Origin: Deltaproteobacteria bacterium
GTDB taxonomy: Bacteria; Desulfobacterota; DSM-4660; Desulfatiglandales; HGW-15
Direction: 5' to 3'
DNA length: 64,000 bases
Assembly (NCBI GenBank): GCA_020060215.1
Contig: JAGVAP010000112.1
Location: 1 to 64,000 of the forward strand
Shown: positions 17,447 through 25,679 of the stretch, piece after piece
Layout: each line of letters starts with the position of its first letter
How positions within the stretch are numbered: the stretch's first letter is position 1
Notes under the pieces: model-generated
What the model saw: the letters and a program-made list of their open reading frames with translations, nothing else
Databases searched by the model: none
Told to the model about the DNA's origin: nothing
Program-made: the position numbers and the translations under genes

Positions 17447-18141
17447 CTTGGCCGCTCCCTCTGCTGCACATGGGTGAGCACCAGGGTGATCAGATAGGCC
17501 AGCAGGAGAAGGATGACGGAGAGGGCAATGGCCACGTCGAAGTTGCCGCGCCCCGTTTCCATGACCGTGGCTGTCGTCAGGACCCGGCTGTATCCCTTGA
17601 TGTTTCCGCCCACCATCATGGATGCACCCACCTCGGATATGACACCGCCAAACCCGGCCATAACAGCGGCGAGCAGGGGGAGCTTGGCTTCCCGGATGAG
17701 GATCCAGACCATCTGGAAGCGCGTGGCCCCGAGGGCCAGGATCTGGAGGCGGAGCTTCTCCGGGAGCTGCTGAATGGCGGCCAGGCTGATCCCCATCACG
17801 ATCGGGGTTGCGATGATGGCTTGGGCAATGATCATTGCCAAAGGCGTATAAAGGATCCCGAGGAAACCGAACGGCCCGTTTCTCCAGAGGAAGATGGTGA
17901 CAAAGAGCCCGACGACCACCGGGGGGAGGGCCATTCCGGTGTTGATGACGCTCACGATGATCCTCCTCCCGGGGAATCTCGAAAGGGCCAGGGTCACCCC
18001 CACCGAGACGCCGAAGACGAGGCTGATCATGGTGGCGGTGACCGAGACCTTCAGAGAAAGAAACGTCACCCCGATCACCTCCGGATCGAGGGTGAACAGG
18101 AGCAAAAAGGCCTTCCTGATACCTTCAAGAATAAGATCCAC
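17443..18141 (-). CDS. tupB: Tungstate ABC transporter permease
   Basis: This inner-membrane permease of 232 residues has about five to six hydrophobic helices. The EAA loop reads LRLQILALGATRFQMVWILI, followed by GGVISEVGASMMVGGNIKGY, which is typical of TupB. A 170-base gap with palindromes separates it from tupA upstream, while tupC overlaps it downstream. Confidence 0.9.
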   Translation of the reverse strand: MDLILEGIRKAFLLLFTLDPEVIGVTFLSLKVSVTATMISLVFGVSVGVTLALSRFPGRRIIVSVINTGMALPPVVVGLFVTIFLWRNGPFGFLGILYTPLAMIIAQAIIATPIVMGISLAAIQQLPEKLRLQILALGATRFQMVWILIREAKLPLLAAVMAGFGGVISEVGASMMVGGNIKGYSRVLTTATVMETGRGNFDVAIALSVILLLLAYLITLVLTHVQQRERPR

Positions 18142-18311
18142 GAAACGATCTCACGCAAAGGCGCAAAGGCGCCATGTTTTGAAATACAAAAAAGCAGACG
18201 CAAAGAGCTGCAGAAGAGCCGGTAGGATGGGTCGACCACGGCAACTCTTTGGCCGGGTTCGACCCATCGATTCCGCCCAGGGATGAAGCACGTTCACGAT
18301 CCAGCCATGAG
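18142..18311. repeat. Palindromic repeats inside the tup operon
   Basis: ACGCAAAGGCGCAAAGGCGC near 18152 is a direct repeat of a kind commonly dispersed in proteobacterial intergenic DNA. GATGGGTCGA (18226-18235) pairs with TCGACCCATC (18259-18268), a relative of the GGATGGGT units at 1-183. The position between tupA and tupB means the hairpin would lie within the mRNA and could set different expression for binding protein and permease. Confidence 0.6.
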
Positions 18312-19166
18312 CTATTTCCCAAGGTCCTCCACCTTCTTGCCCGCATCCGGGAAGAAGAGCGGCGATCCGAACTTGTCCACGCCGAAGGTCCGGATGATGT
18401 CCTGCGTCTCCCTGGAGACCATGAAATCGGCAAAGGCCTTTGCCCCCTTAGCATTCACTTTCGGCCACTTTGCGGGGTTGACCTCGATCACATGATAGAC
18501 GTTCAGGAGCGATGCGTCGCCTTCGACCAGGATCGGCAGATTCGCCAGGTTCTTCTTCAGGGCCAGGTAGGTCCCCCGGTCGGTGAGGGTGTAACCCTTC
18601 TTCTCGGCAGCGACGTTCAGGGTCTGTCCCATTCCGGCCCCGGTCTGCTGGTACCACTTCTCTCCCTCATAGTTCACCCCGGCCTGTTTCCACAAGGCCT
18701 TCTCCTTCGCATGGGTCCCGGAGTTGTCCCCCCTGGAGACGAACAGAGCCCCTTTGGAGGCGATCTTCTTGAGCGCTTCCGGAGAGGATTTCATCCCCTT
18801 GATCCCGGCCGGATCATCGGCGGGCCCTACGATCACGAAGTCGTTGTGCATGACCAGTCTTCGATTGACGCCGTAGCCCTCGTCGATGAATTTCTTCTCC
18901 GCCGCCGGGGAATGGACCAGCAGGACATCGGCCTCACCCTTTTGCCCCATGGTCATGGCCTGGCCGGAGCCGACGGCGATCGTCTTGACGAAGTAGCCGG
19001 TCTTCTTTTCGAAGACCGGGATGAGGACGTCGAGTAGACCGGAGTCCTGGGTGCTGGTGGTCGTGGCGAGGATGATCGTCTTTTCCTGGGCCTGCACCGG
19101 AGTCGTCCCCAGAAGGAGCATCATTGCCATGACCAGAAAGATAATCCAACCAAATGTCTTTTTCAT
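18312..19166 (-). CDS. tupA: Tungstate-binding periplasmic protein
   Basis: This binding protein captures tungstate for TupBC. A signal peptide (MKKTFGWIIFLVMAMMLLLG to VQAQ) precedes the mature N-terminus TIILATTTSTQDSGLLDVLI, whose TTTS motif is the TupA oxyanion signature. Later SRGDNSGTHAKEKALWKQAG provides the second ligand loop. The length of 284 residues is normal. It is followed by tupB and preceded by a paralogue at a 24-base distance. Confidence 0.93.
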   Translation of the reverse strand: MKKTFGWIIFLVMAMMLLLGTTPVQAQEKTIILATTTSTQDSGLLDVLIPVFEKKTGYFVKTIAVGSGQAMTMGQKGEADVLLVHSPAAEKKFIDEGYGVNRRLVMHNDFVIVGPADDPAGIKGMKSSPEALKKIASKGALFVSRGDNSGTHAKEKALWKQAGVNYEGEKWYQQTGAGMGQTLNVAAEKKGYTLTDRGTYLALKKNLANLPILVEGDASLLNVYHVIEVNPAKWPKVNAKGAKAFADFMVSRETQDIIRTFGVDKFGSPLFFPDAGKKVEDLGK

Positions 19167-19190
19167 ATCAAGCCGCCTCCTATCCGTATA

Positions 19191-20063
19191 TCAGATCTTT
19201 TTCCCTTGCGCCTGTTTCCACTCCTTCGAGTTGGGGAAGAAGAGGGGACTGCCGTATTTATCCTTTCCGAAATCCCTGATGATCTTCTGCCCCTTCTCGG
19301 GATGGGTCAGCCATTGAACGAACCGCACCGCATCGCCGTAATTCGCCTTGGGGAACTTCCTGGGGTTCACGGGGATGAGGGTCATGAAGTTCAGGAGGGC
19401 CTCGTCCTTTTCGACCAGGATGGCCAGGTTGATCTTGTCCTTGACCGAAAGGTAGGTGGCCCGGTCGATCACCACGTACGCCTTTTTCTCGTTCGTGAAG
19501 AGAAGGGTCGGGACGTTTCCAGAAGACCCTTTTTCATACTTGTGGTACCAGGGACCGGACGGGTCGATTCCAGCCTTCTTCCACAGGGTCATTTCCGACA
19601 CATGGGTCCCTGAATTGTCCCCCCGGGTGACAAAGAGGGCCTGCTTCGCCGCGATCTTCTTCAGCGCCTCGGGCGCGGAGCTCATCCCCTTGATGCCGGC
19701 AGGGTCGTTTGCCGGCCCCATGATGACGAAGTCATTGTACATGAGGTCGATCCGTTCCGTGCCGTAGCCTTCGGCCACGAATTTCTCCTCCAGGGACTTG
19801 GCGTGGACCAGGCAGAGGTCCACATTCCCCTTCTGGGCGATCTTCAAGGCCGCGCCCGTGCCTGCGCCCACGTGGCGGACCCGTATGCCCGTGTCCTTTT
19901 CAAATGCGTCTTCGAGGGCCCCGACAATCCCGGCGTCGATGGGCCCTATCGTGCTGGAGAGGAGAATGAACCTGCTCCCCCCCGTGCCGCTCCGCGCATT
20001 TGCAGCCGTCGTTGCACAGCCCCACATCAGTACCAGCAACCCGATCAGACAGTACCTCTTCAT
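19191..20063 (-). CDS. TupA-like lipoprotein with altered ligand motif
   Basis: This paralogue of the neighbouring TupA is alike through most of its length; compare RGDNSGTHVSEMTLWKKAG and GSPLFFPNSKEW with TupA. The N-terminus has a lipobox (LVLMWGC), so it should be a membrane-anchored lipoprotein. The binding segment reads FILLSSTIGPIDAGIVGALE in place of ATTTSTQDSGLLD, losing the TTTS motif. It may bind another oxyanion or organic acid, or act as a sensor. It is first in the operon, after AAGGAGGAGG, and has no permease of its own. Confidence 0.8.
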   Translation of the reverse strand: MKRYCLIGLLVLMWGCATTAANARSGTGGSRFILLSSTIGPIDAGIVGALEDAFEKDTGIRVRHVGAGTGAALKIAQKGNVDLCLVHAKSLEEKFVAEGYGTERIDLMYNDFVIMGPANDPAGIKGMSSAPEALKKIAAKQALFVTRGDNSGTHVSEMTLWKKAGIDPSGPWYHKYEKGSSGNVPTLLFTNEKKAYVVIDRATYLSVKDKINLAILVEKDEALLNFMTLIPVNPRKFPKANYGDAVRFVQWLTHPEKGQKIIRDFGKDKYGSPLFFPNSKEWKQAQGKKI

Positions 20064-20255
20064 GACCTCCTCCTTGTATCATTTTTTACATATGGCTGAA
20101 GTGACAAATTAGATGATTGGGCCCTGGCAGTCAAACAAAATCATCGGTGCTCTCCGGGGCAATCAAGTGCGGCCCGGCCGTCGCCCCTATGCCGTGGATC
20201 GACGAGGATCAAACCGGGGCGCGGGAGCGTGGGAAGGATAGAGGCGCTTCATCTC

Positions 20256-20319
20256 CTGTAGGAGCAAGCTCCTGCTTGCGATTCCCGCAAAGATCGCAAG
20301 CGGGAGCTTGCTCCTACAG
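20256..20319. repeat. REP palindrome (TAGGAGCAAGCT type)
   Basis: A 26-base arm starting CTGTAGGAGCAAGCTCC pairs with the arm ending GGGAGCTTGCTCCTACAG across a 12-base loop. The same core recurs at 63153-63174. Such units are typical of REP elements mobilised by RAYT transposases. Just downstream, GAGAAAGACGGGGG occurs twice in tandem (about 20327-20365). Confidence 0.8.
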
Positions 20320-20470
20320 AAGAGAAAGACGGGGGTAGAGAGGAGAAAGACGGGGGCAGGGCGCGGGAGAGAGGAGAAGAAATGATGCTTCTCTCGAACC
20401 CTGAAACCGTTGAAGAGAGCCCATTTTCCGGGTGACATGGACGCGCGCTTTCAGATATGCTTCATCCCTT

Positions 20471-21775
20471 ATGGGTGATTCGGCAAGATCAGAGATGCGC
20501 GCCCCGGCCTATATGGCCTGGCTGACCTGGGGACTCGGCGCCGCGTTCTATTTCAGCGGCTTCTACCAGCGGGTGGCGCCGGCGGTCATGACCGATCAGC
20601 TGATGATGGACTTCCAGATCGGTGCGGCCGCCCTCGGGAACCTCTCGGCCTTCTACTTCTACAGCTATGTGGCCGTACAGATCCCGACCGGGGTCCTGGC
20701 CGACGTCTGGGGCGCCCGCAGGATCCTTGGGACCGGCGCCCTTGTAGCCGCCCTGGGAGGCCTCCTCTTCGCCTTCGCCCCCAACATCCTGGCGGCCAAC
20801 CTGGGGAGACTGCTGATCGGCGCTTCCGTGGGGGTGGCCTGGGTGGCCATGCTCAAACTCGCGACGAACTGGTTTCCGCCCCATCGCTTCGCCCTTGCCA
20901 CGGGGCTGGGGCTCTTCGTAGGCCTTGGCGGCGCCGTATCCGCAGGGGTTCCCCTTCGGTTCCTCGTGGATCACTTCGGGTGGCGCCCGGTGATGGGGGC
21001 CTCCGGGGCGGTGACCTTCGTCATCGGCCTGCTGATCTGGATCGTGGTCAGGGACGATCCGCGCGAGAGAGGGTTCTTGAGTTATGCCCCGGCCCCGAAG
21101 GCCGGCCCCTCCGGCTCCCTCCTGGGCGGACTGAAGACCGTGCTCCGCTACAGGAACGTCTGGCTCCTTTCCATTGCACCAGGGGGGGTCGTGGGTCCTC
21201 TGCTCTCGTTTGCAGGACTGTGGGGGGTCCCTTTTCTCTCCACTCACTATGAGATGTCGCCTTCGACCAGTTCGGCATTCACTTCGACCCTGCTGGTGGC
21301 GTGGGCGGTCGGGAGTCCTGCCCTCGGCGCGCTCTCGGACCGGGTCAACCGCAGGAAGGCGGTCTACCTGTGGGGGGCCCTGGCCGCGTGCGGCGGCTGG
21401 CTGGTCCTCCTCTTCATTCCCGGACTGCCGCTCTGGACCGTGGCCGCACTGTGCATCCTGATCGGCTTCTCATCCGGGGTCATCATCCTCGGCTTCGCCT
21501 TTGCAAGGGAATCGGTGCCGCCCGATCTCACGGGCACCGCCGGGGCGGTCGTCAATATGGGAATTATGTTGGGTCCTACGGTCCTCCAGCCTTCCATGGG
21601 ATGGGTGCTGGACCGATACTGGGAGGGGGGAATGGCAGGGGGGGTGCGCATCTACGGCCTGGGGGCTTACCAGCAGGCATTTCTCATCATGATCGCGGGG
21701 TCCATCCTGGCGGTCGTCCTGATCGCGTTGACGATCGAGACCCGTTGCCGCCAGATGGTCGGAGCTGAAACGTGA
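20471..21775 (+). CDS. MFS transporter
   Basis: This major-facilitator carrier has about 434 residues and 12 hydrophobic helices. Family features are the loop 2-3 motif GVLADVWGARRILGTG after the second helix and the corresponding GALSDRVNRRKAVYLW in the C-half. It resembles the oxalate/formate or nitrate-type groups only in general terms, so the substrate is unknown. The start is uncertain: ATG 20471, ATG 20492 and GTG 20432 are in frame and none has a strong ribosome binding site. It is translationally coupled to the following permease. Confidence 0.82.
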   Translation: MGDSARSEMRAPAYMAWLTWGLGAAFYFSGFYQRVAPAVMTDQLMMDFQIGAAALGNLSAFYFYSYVAVQIPTGVLADVWGARRILGTGALVAALGGLLFAFAPNILAANLGRLLIGASVGVAWVAMLKLATNWFPPHRFALATGLGLFVGLGGAVSAGVPLRFLVDHFGWRPVMGASGAVTFVIGLLIWIVVRDDPRERGFLSYAPAPKAGPSGSLLGGLKTVLRYRNVWLLSIAPGGVVGPLLSFAGLWGVPFLSTHYEMSPSTSSAFTSTLLVAWAVGSPALGALSDRVNRRKAVYLWGALAACGGWLVLLFIPGLPLWTVAALCILIGFSSGVIILGFAFARESVPPDLTGTAGAVVNMGIMLGPTVLQPSMGWVLDRYWEGGMAGGVRIYGLGAYQQAFLIMIAGSILAVVLIALTIETRCRQMVGAET

Positions 21776-22689
21776 AGACATCCCGGGGCTACCTCTACGT
21801 CCTCCTGGCCGCCCTCATGTGGGCCTCGTCGGGCACCGCCGGAAAGGCCCTTTTCGAAGGGGGCATGACACCGTTCGAACTGGTCCAGATCCGGGTGACC
21901 CTCTCCTCCGTGCTGCTCGGGCTGGCGCTCGCTCTCTCGCCGAGAGAGTACCTGAAGATCCGGCCCAGGGACGTCGGGTATTTCCTCGTGCTCGGGGGGG
22001 CGGGCATGGCGCTGGTCCAGGGCACCTACTTTTTCACCATCAGCCGGATCCAGGTGGCCGCCGCCATCCTGATCCAGTACCTGTCCCCCTTCTTCGTCGC
22101 CTTCTATTCCATCCTCTTCTGGAAAGAGCGGTTTACGGGCCTGAAGGTGCTGGCCCTGCTTCTCTCCTTCGGCGGCTGTTATCTGGTGGTAGGGGGATAC
22201 GATCTGGAACTCCTGAAGATGAACCGCGTCGGGATCCTGGTCGGCCTCTGCTCATCCGTCCTCTTTGCGGTGTACAGCCTGATGGGGGAGCGGGGAATGC
22301 ACCGGTACCGGCCGTGGACCGTCCTCTTCTATGCCCTCTTGTTTGCAGCGCTCAGCTGGCATATCTTCTATGACCCTTTCCACTATCTGAAGGCCGGGTT
22401 CACCCGGGCGCAGTGGGGCTGGCTCCTCTACATCAGCGTGGTCGGGACCATCCTGCCCTTCGGGCTCTACTTCATGGGGGTGAACCTCATCCGCTCCACG
22501 CGGGCGAGCATCACCGCGACCCTCGAGCCGATCTCGGCCGGGTTCATGGCCTTCCTCTTCATCGGCGAGATCCTCGGGCCGATCCAGATCTTGGGAGGCA
22601 TCCTGGTGATCGGTGCGGTGGTCCTGCTGCAGCTCAGGCACGAGTCGGACACGCTCGCGCCTGAGCTGATCAGGTCCGATCGGAAATAG
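21772..22689 (+). CDS. EamA/DMT-family permease
   Basis: This 305-residue drug/metabolite transporter has ten hydrophobic helices in two EamA repeats. The first repeat starts YLYVLLAALMWASSGTAGKA and the second near MNRVGILVGLCSSVLFAVYS. The conserved ending reads ITATLEPISAGFMAFLFIGE. GTG 21772 overlaps the MFS stop as GTGA, so the two membrane proteins form an operon. Substrates of this family include amino acids and nucleosides; none can be assigned. Confidence 0.85.
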   Translation: MKTSRGYLYVLLAALMWASSGTAGKALFEGGMTPFELVQIRVTLSSVLLGLALALSPREYLKIRPRDVGYFLVLGGAGMALVQGTYFFTISRIQVAAAILIQYLSPFFVAFYSILFWKERFTGLKVLALLLSFGGCYLVVGGYDLELLKMNRVGILVGLCSSVLFAVYSLMGERGMHRYRPWTVLFYALLFAALSWHIFYDPFHYLKAGFTRAQWGWLLYISVVGTILPFGLYFMGVNLIRSTRASITATLEPISAGFMAFLFIGEILGPIQILGGILVIGAVVLLQLRHESDTLAPELIRSDRK

Positions 22690-22729
22690 CCGGTACGGGG
22701 ACCTCTTGCATGAAACTTCACCACCTGTA

Positions 22730-22892
22730 GGGCTGACACCCGAAACCTGACCCTTTTATGAAGAGGTTTCAGGTTTCAGTGTTCAGGTGTCAGGAGATGG
22801 ATTGATTACCGGGCTGACACCCGACACCTGACACCTTTTATTAAATTTTCGTCCAGTTAGAGGTTTCAGGTTTCAGTGTTCAGGTGTCAGGA
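22730..22892. repeat. Two tandem copies of a CCTGACACC palindromic repeat
   Basis: Copies at 22730-22795 and 22811-22892 each begin GGGCTGACACCCGA and end GTTTCAGTGTTCAGGTGTCA. Within each copy the two ends are near-complements, so each can form a hairpin. The centres differ. Confidence 0.75.
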
Positions 22893-22902
22893 AGGACGCG
22901 TA

Positions 22903-23640
22903 CTACCGCCGGCGCGCCGATGGGTCGTTCCACGGATCCATGGCCTCGTAATGAGCCCACACATGGCTGAAGAACTCCTCCTTCCGCCTGCCGGTCAGGA
23001 CGCTGTGCGTCTCATCCGTGGAAACGGCGTGGGGCTTCCCCAGCACGGTGGCGAGCCACTGCAGATGAGCCGTTTCCTCCAATGCAAAGGCCACGATGCA
23101 GGCATTCTCAATGGTGTCGCCGACGTTCACGGTCCCGTGGTTTCTCAGGATCAGTGCATAACCGTTCCCCAGGGCCCTGCCGACCCTCTCCCCCCTCTCC
23201 GGGGTTTCGATCTGCCGGTCGAACTCCAGGATCGGTACCATGGGAGAAAAGATGCTGCCCCGGTTGCCCACAGGGAGGATGTTCACTCCGGCGACGCCGA
23301 AGGAAGTGGCATAGGTTGAATGGGTGTGGACCACCGCATTGACGTCCGGGCGGGCGCGCAGGACGGCCGTGTGGATGAAGCGCTCTCCGGCAGAGTCGCT
23401 CCTTCCCTCCACCTTGTTTCCGTCCATGTCGATGGTGATGATGTCCTCCACACCGGTGGTGTCCAAGGTCCGGCCTTCCGCGTGGATGTGCCCCAGCATG
23501 CAGATCAGATCGGTTCCCGGGACCCGGGCGCTCACGTGGCCCTTGGTGATCGGCCAGAGGCCTCCCGCCGTCATGATCCGGTGAACCTTGGCTAGTCGGG
23601 TCTTGATGTCCAGGACGATCTCTGTGTCCACCGCCGCCAT
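22903..23640 (-). CDS. Class II aldolase/adducin-domain enzyme
   Basis: This 245-residue zinc-dependent enzyme belongs to the family that includes fuculose-phosphate and rhamnulose-phosphate aldolases and related decarboxylases. Metal-binding histidines are visible in AVVHTHSTYATSF and LRNHGTVNVG, and the N-terminal HVSARVPG loop is typical. The start ATG follows GGAAGGGGAAA. It is last in the minus-strand operon after a Bug receptor, so its substrate may be the imported organic acid. The specific reaction cannot be told. Confidence 0.82.
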   Translation of the reverse strand: MAAVDTEIVLDIKTRLAKVHRIMTAGGLWPITKGHVSARVPGTDLICMLGHIHAEGRTLDTTGVEDIITIDMDGNKVEGRSDSAGERFIHTAVLRARPDVNAVVHTHSTYATSFGVAGVNILPVGNRGSIFSPMVPILEFDRQIETPERGERVGRALGNGYALILRNHGTVNVGDTIENACIVAFALEETAHLQWLATVLGKPHAVSTDETHSVLTGRRKEEFFSHVWAHYEAMDPWNDPSARRR

Positions 23641-23666
23641 TTTCCCCTTCCTTTCCGACAGCCCGG

Positions 23667-24638
23667 TCACGGGTTGGAGACCAGCAGTCCCAGATCCTTG
23701 ATGATCTGCTTCGTCTTCTGGTCCTCTTCCTGGAAGAAGCGGGAGAAATCGGCCTGGTTCAGATATCTCACGCCGAGAAAGGTCTTGTTCATCTGATCGA
23801 TGAAGGCGGGGTCCCTGGAAGTCTTCTCCAGCGCCTGGTTCAACGCGGTGATCACCTCCCTGGGGGTGCCTTTGGGGGCGAAAACGCCGTGCCAGGAGCC
23901 GATCACCAGATCCACGCCCTGCTCCTTCATGGTCGGGATATCCCTGTACAGATCGACGCGTTCGTTGGAGGCGACTCCGAGGATCCGGATCTTTCCGCCT
24001 TCGAGCATCGGCTTGAAGGGCGCCACGATGTCGAAATCGATGTCGATGTGGCCCCCTGCAAGGGCGGTGACCCGCTCTGAGCCGCCCTTGAACGGGACCT
24101 GGAGGGCCTCGATGCCGCCCGCCTTGAGAAAGGCCGCTGCAAAGATCTGGGCCGAGCTGCCGGGATTGATCCCCGCGCGCAGCTTCCCGGGGTTCTTCCG
24201 CCCGTATTCCAACAGCTCCTTCAAGGTCACCCACGGGGTTTTGGACGACACGGCAATGGAGGCCGGGTCCATGTTGATGAGCGCGACCAGCTCGTATTCC
24301 TTGGCATTCGTGGGAGTCGGTACCGTGTACTGCGCCGTCATGAAGCCGGTGGAGAAGAATCCGAGCGTGTATCCGTCCGGTTGGGAACCGGCCACTTCCC
24401 TGGCTCCAAGCACTCCGCCCGCCCCTGCCTTGTTCACGATGACCACCGGTTGCCCAAGGTTCGTCTTCAGGAACTGGGAAACGATACGGCCGGTCAGATC
24501 GGTTCTCCCCCCCGGAGGATAGGGAACCACCATGGTCACTGCCTTGGAGGGGTAACCCTGGGCCGACAGGGGTGAGTTTAATGAAGTGATTGCGATCAGG
24601 CTCAGGAGCAGCGTGAAGACGACCTTTCTGGTGATCAT
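23667..24638 (-). CDS. Bug-family solute receptor (TctC-like)
   Basis: This periplasmic receptor is of the tripartite tricarboxylate transporter family. A signal peptide precedes YPSKAVTMVVPYPPGGRTD, the Bug N-terminal signature, and the NKAGAGGVLGAREVA loop forms the carboxylate pincer. There is no TctA or TctB beside it. A close paralogue at 49.3 kb does have them. It starts two bases after the FRG gene stop, with its ribosome binding site AGGGAGG inside that gene. Confidence 0.9.
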   Translation of the reverse strand: MITRKVVFTLLLSLIAITSLNSPLSAQGYPSKAVTMVVPYPPGGRTDLTGRIVSQFLKTNLGQPVVIVNKAGAGGVLGAREVAGSQPDGYTLGFFSTGFMTAQYTVPTPTNAKEYELVALINMDPASIAVSSKTPWVTLKELLEYGRKNPGKLRAGINPGSSAQIFAAAFLKAGGIEALQVPFKGGSERVTALAGGHIDIDFDIVAPFKPMLEGGKIRILGVASNERVDLYRDIPTMKEQGVDLVIGSWHGVFAPKGTPREVITALNQALEKTSRDPAFIDQMNKTFLGVRYLNQADFSRFFQEEDQKTKQIIKDLGLLVSNP

Positions 24639-24640
24639 TT

Positions 24641-25519
24641 CTACCTCCCTTTTTCTAAGGTGTAAGTGGTTAGGAGATCTTCTACCCTTTTCAACTCACC
24701 GCCCGCAGCGGGACATGAGCGCGGCTGATAGTGGCGGCGGAGCCATGAGGCCAACCCGTCCAGGCCCGGGAAGAGGATCCTCTCCGTGATATTGGCCTGA
24801 TCCAGTTTGTCCCTGATCTCCCATTTCAACCCTTTGGGGATGATGGTGCGGCGAAAGAGATCCGGGTGTTTGAGCAGCCAGTCCTCCAGGTTGGCCGTGG
24901 GGCTGGACATCACCGAAAAAAAGGCAAACTGGTTGACGATGCGGGCATCGAGAGAAGGGGGTTCGAAGAAGAGGAGGAGTTCGCCGGGGGCCATTCGGTC
25001 GAACTTTCTGATTTCGGGTACGGCCTTGTCCAGCATATCGATGGTGAACACGTTGGCGCCTGCATCGCGCAGTTCGTCGACGAGGGGGCTTGGGAGGAGC
25101 CGGTTTGCCCTCACGTAGTCGAGCTCCCAGATCACGCCGTCCCTGTCGTAGCGATGGGTGTCGCTGGTCGCGAAATGCATGGCCACGAAAGGTGAGTAAG
25201 TCCAGTCGAGCAGCCTGGTGGGCAATCCGTAGTGCTGTGCCAGGGTCATCCATCTCCAGTCGGACTGCCTGAAGAGATCGATGGTGCCGAGCTGCGCATA
25301 TTTCGCGAAATTGCGAAGAAGATGGTACTCCAACTCGGCCCGATCGCCGTAGTTTCTCCTGAAGCTGGTGACCAGGGGGTAATCCTTGTCCCCCAACCCG
25401 CGGAACGCAAAATTGGATCGGAACCGTCCGATTTCCTCTCTCCACGATCCCTGATAAAGCCTCTCGCAGAGCTCGGCCCACGATTGTACGCGGAGGTCAT
25501 TTTGTTCTATCAGCGGCAT
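24641..25519 (-). CDS. FRG-domain protein
   Basis: The N-terminal segment SNFAFRGLGDKDYPLVTSF contains the FRG motif that names the family. LAQHYGLPTRLLDWTYSPFV is its strongest signature. The function of the domain is not established. The protein is about 292 residues and has no membrane segment. I set the start at ATG 25519; an in-frame extension to 25699 would run into the divergent gatE. It leads an operon with a solute receptor and an aldolase, an unusual partnership. FRG proteins are also found singly in defence-rich regions, which is not the case here. Confidence 0.75.
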   Translation of the reverse strand: MPLIEQNDLRVQSWAELCERLYQGSWREEIGRFRSNFAFRGLGDKDYPLVTSFRRNYGDRAELEYHLLRNFAKYAQLGTIDLFRQSDWRWMTLAQHYGLPTRLLDWTYSPFVAMHFATSDTHRYDRDGVIWELDYVRANRLLPSPLVDELRDAGANVFTIDMLDKAVPEIRKFDRMAPGELLLFFEPPSLDARIVNQFAFFSVMSSPTANLEDWLLKHPDLFRRTIIPKGLKWEIRDKLDQANITERILFPGLDGLASWLRRHYQPRSCPAAGGELKRVEDLLTTYTLEKGR

Positions 25520-25679
25520 AGATATTGCAAAATTCCTAGGTCCACCAGGGCCCGAGATGAGTTCGATCCATCGGACGAAGGTCCTGTTCCAGGCCGTCAC
25601 ACAGTGCCCGTTCAAGTGATCTGACGGGAAACGATCAGCAACGATGCAAGAAGAGAGCCACGAGGGGGACTCGGGTGCT

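Noticed and set aside
22730..22892. CRISPR array
   Set aside because: Only two imperfect palindromic copies with one short gap; no regular repeat-spacer pattern and no cas genes anywhere in the window.
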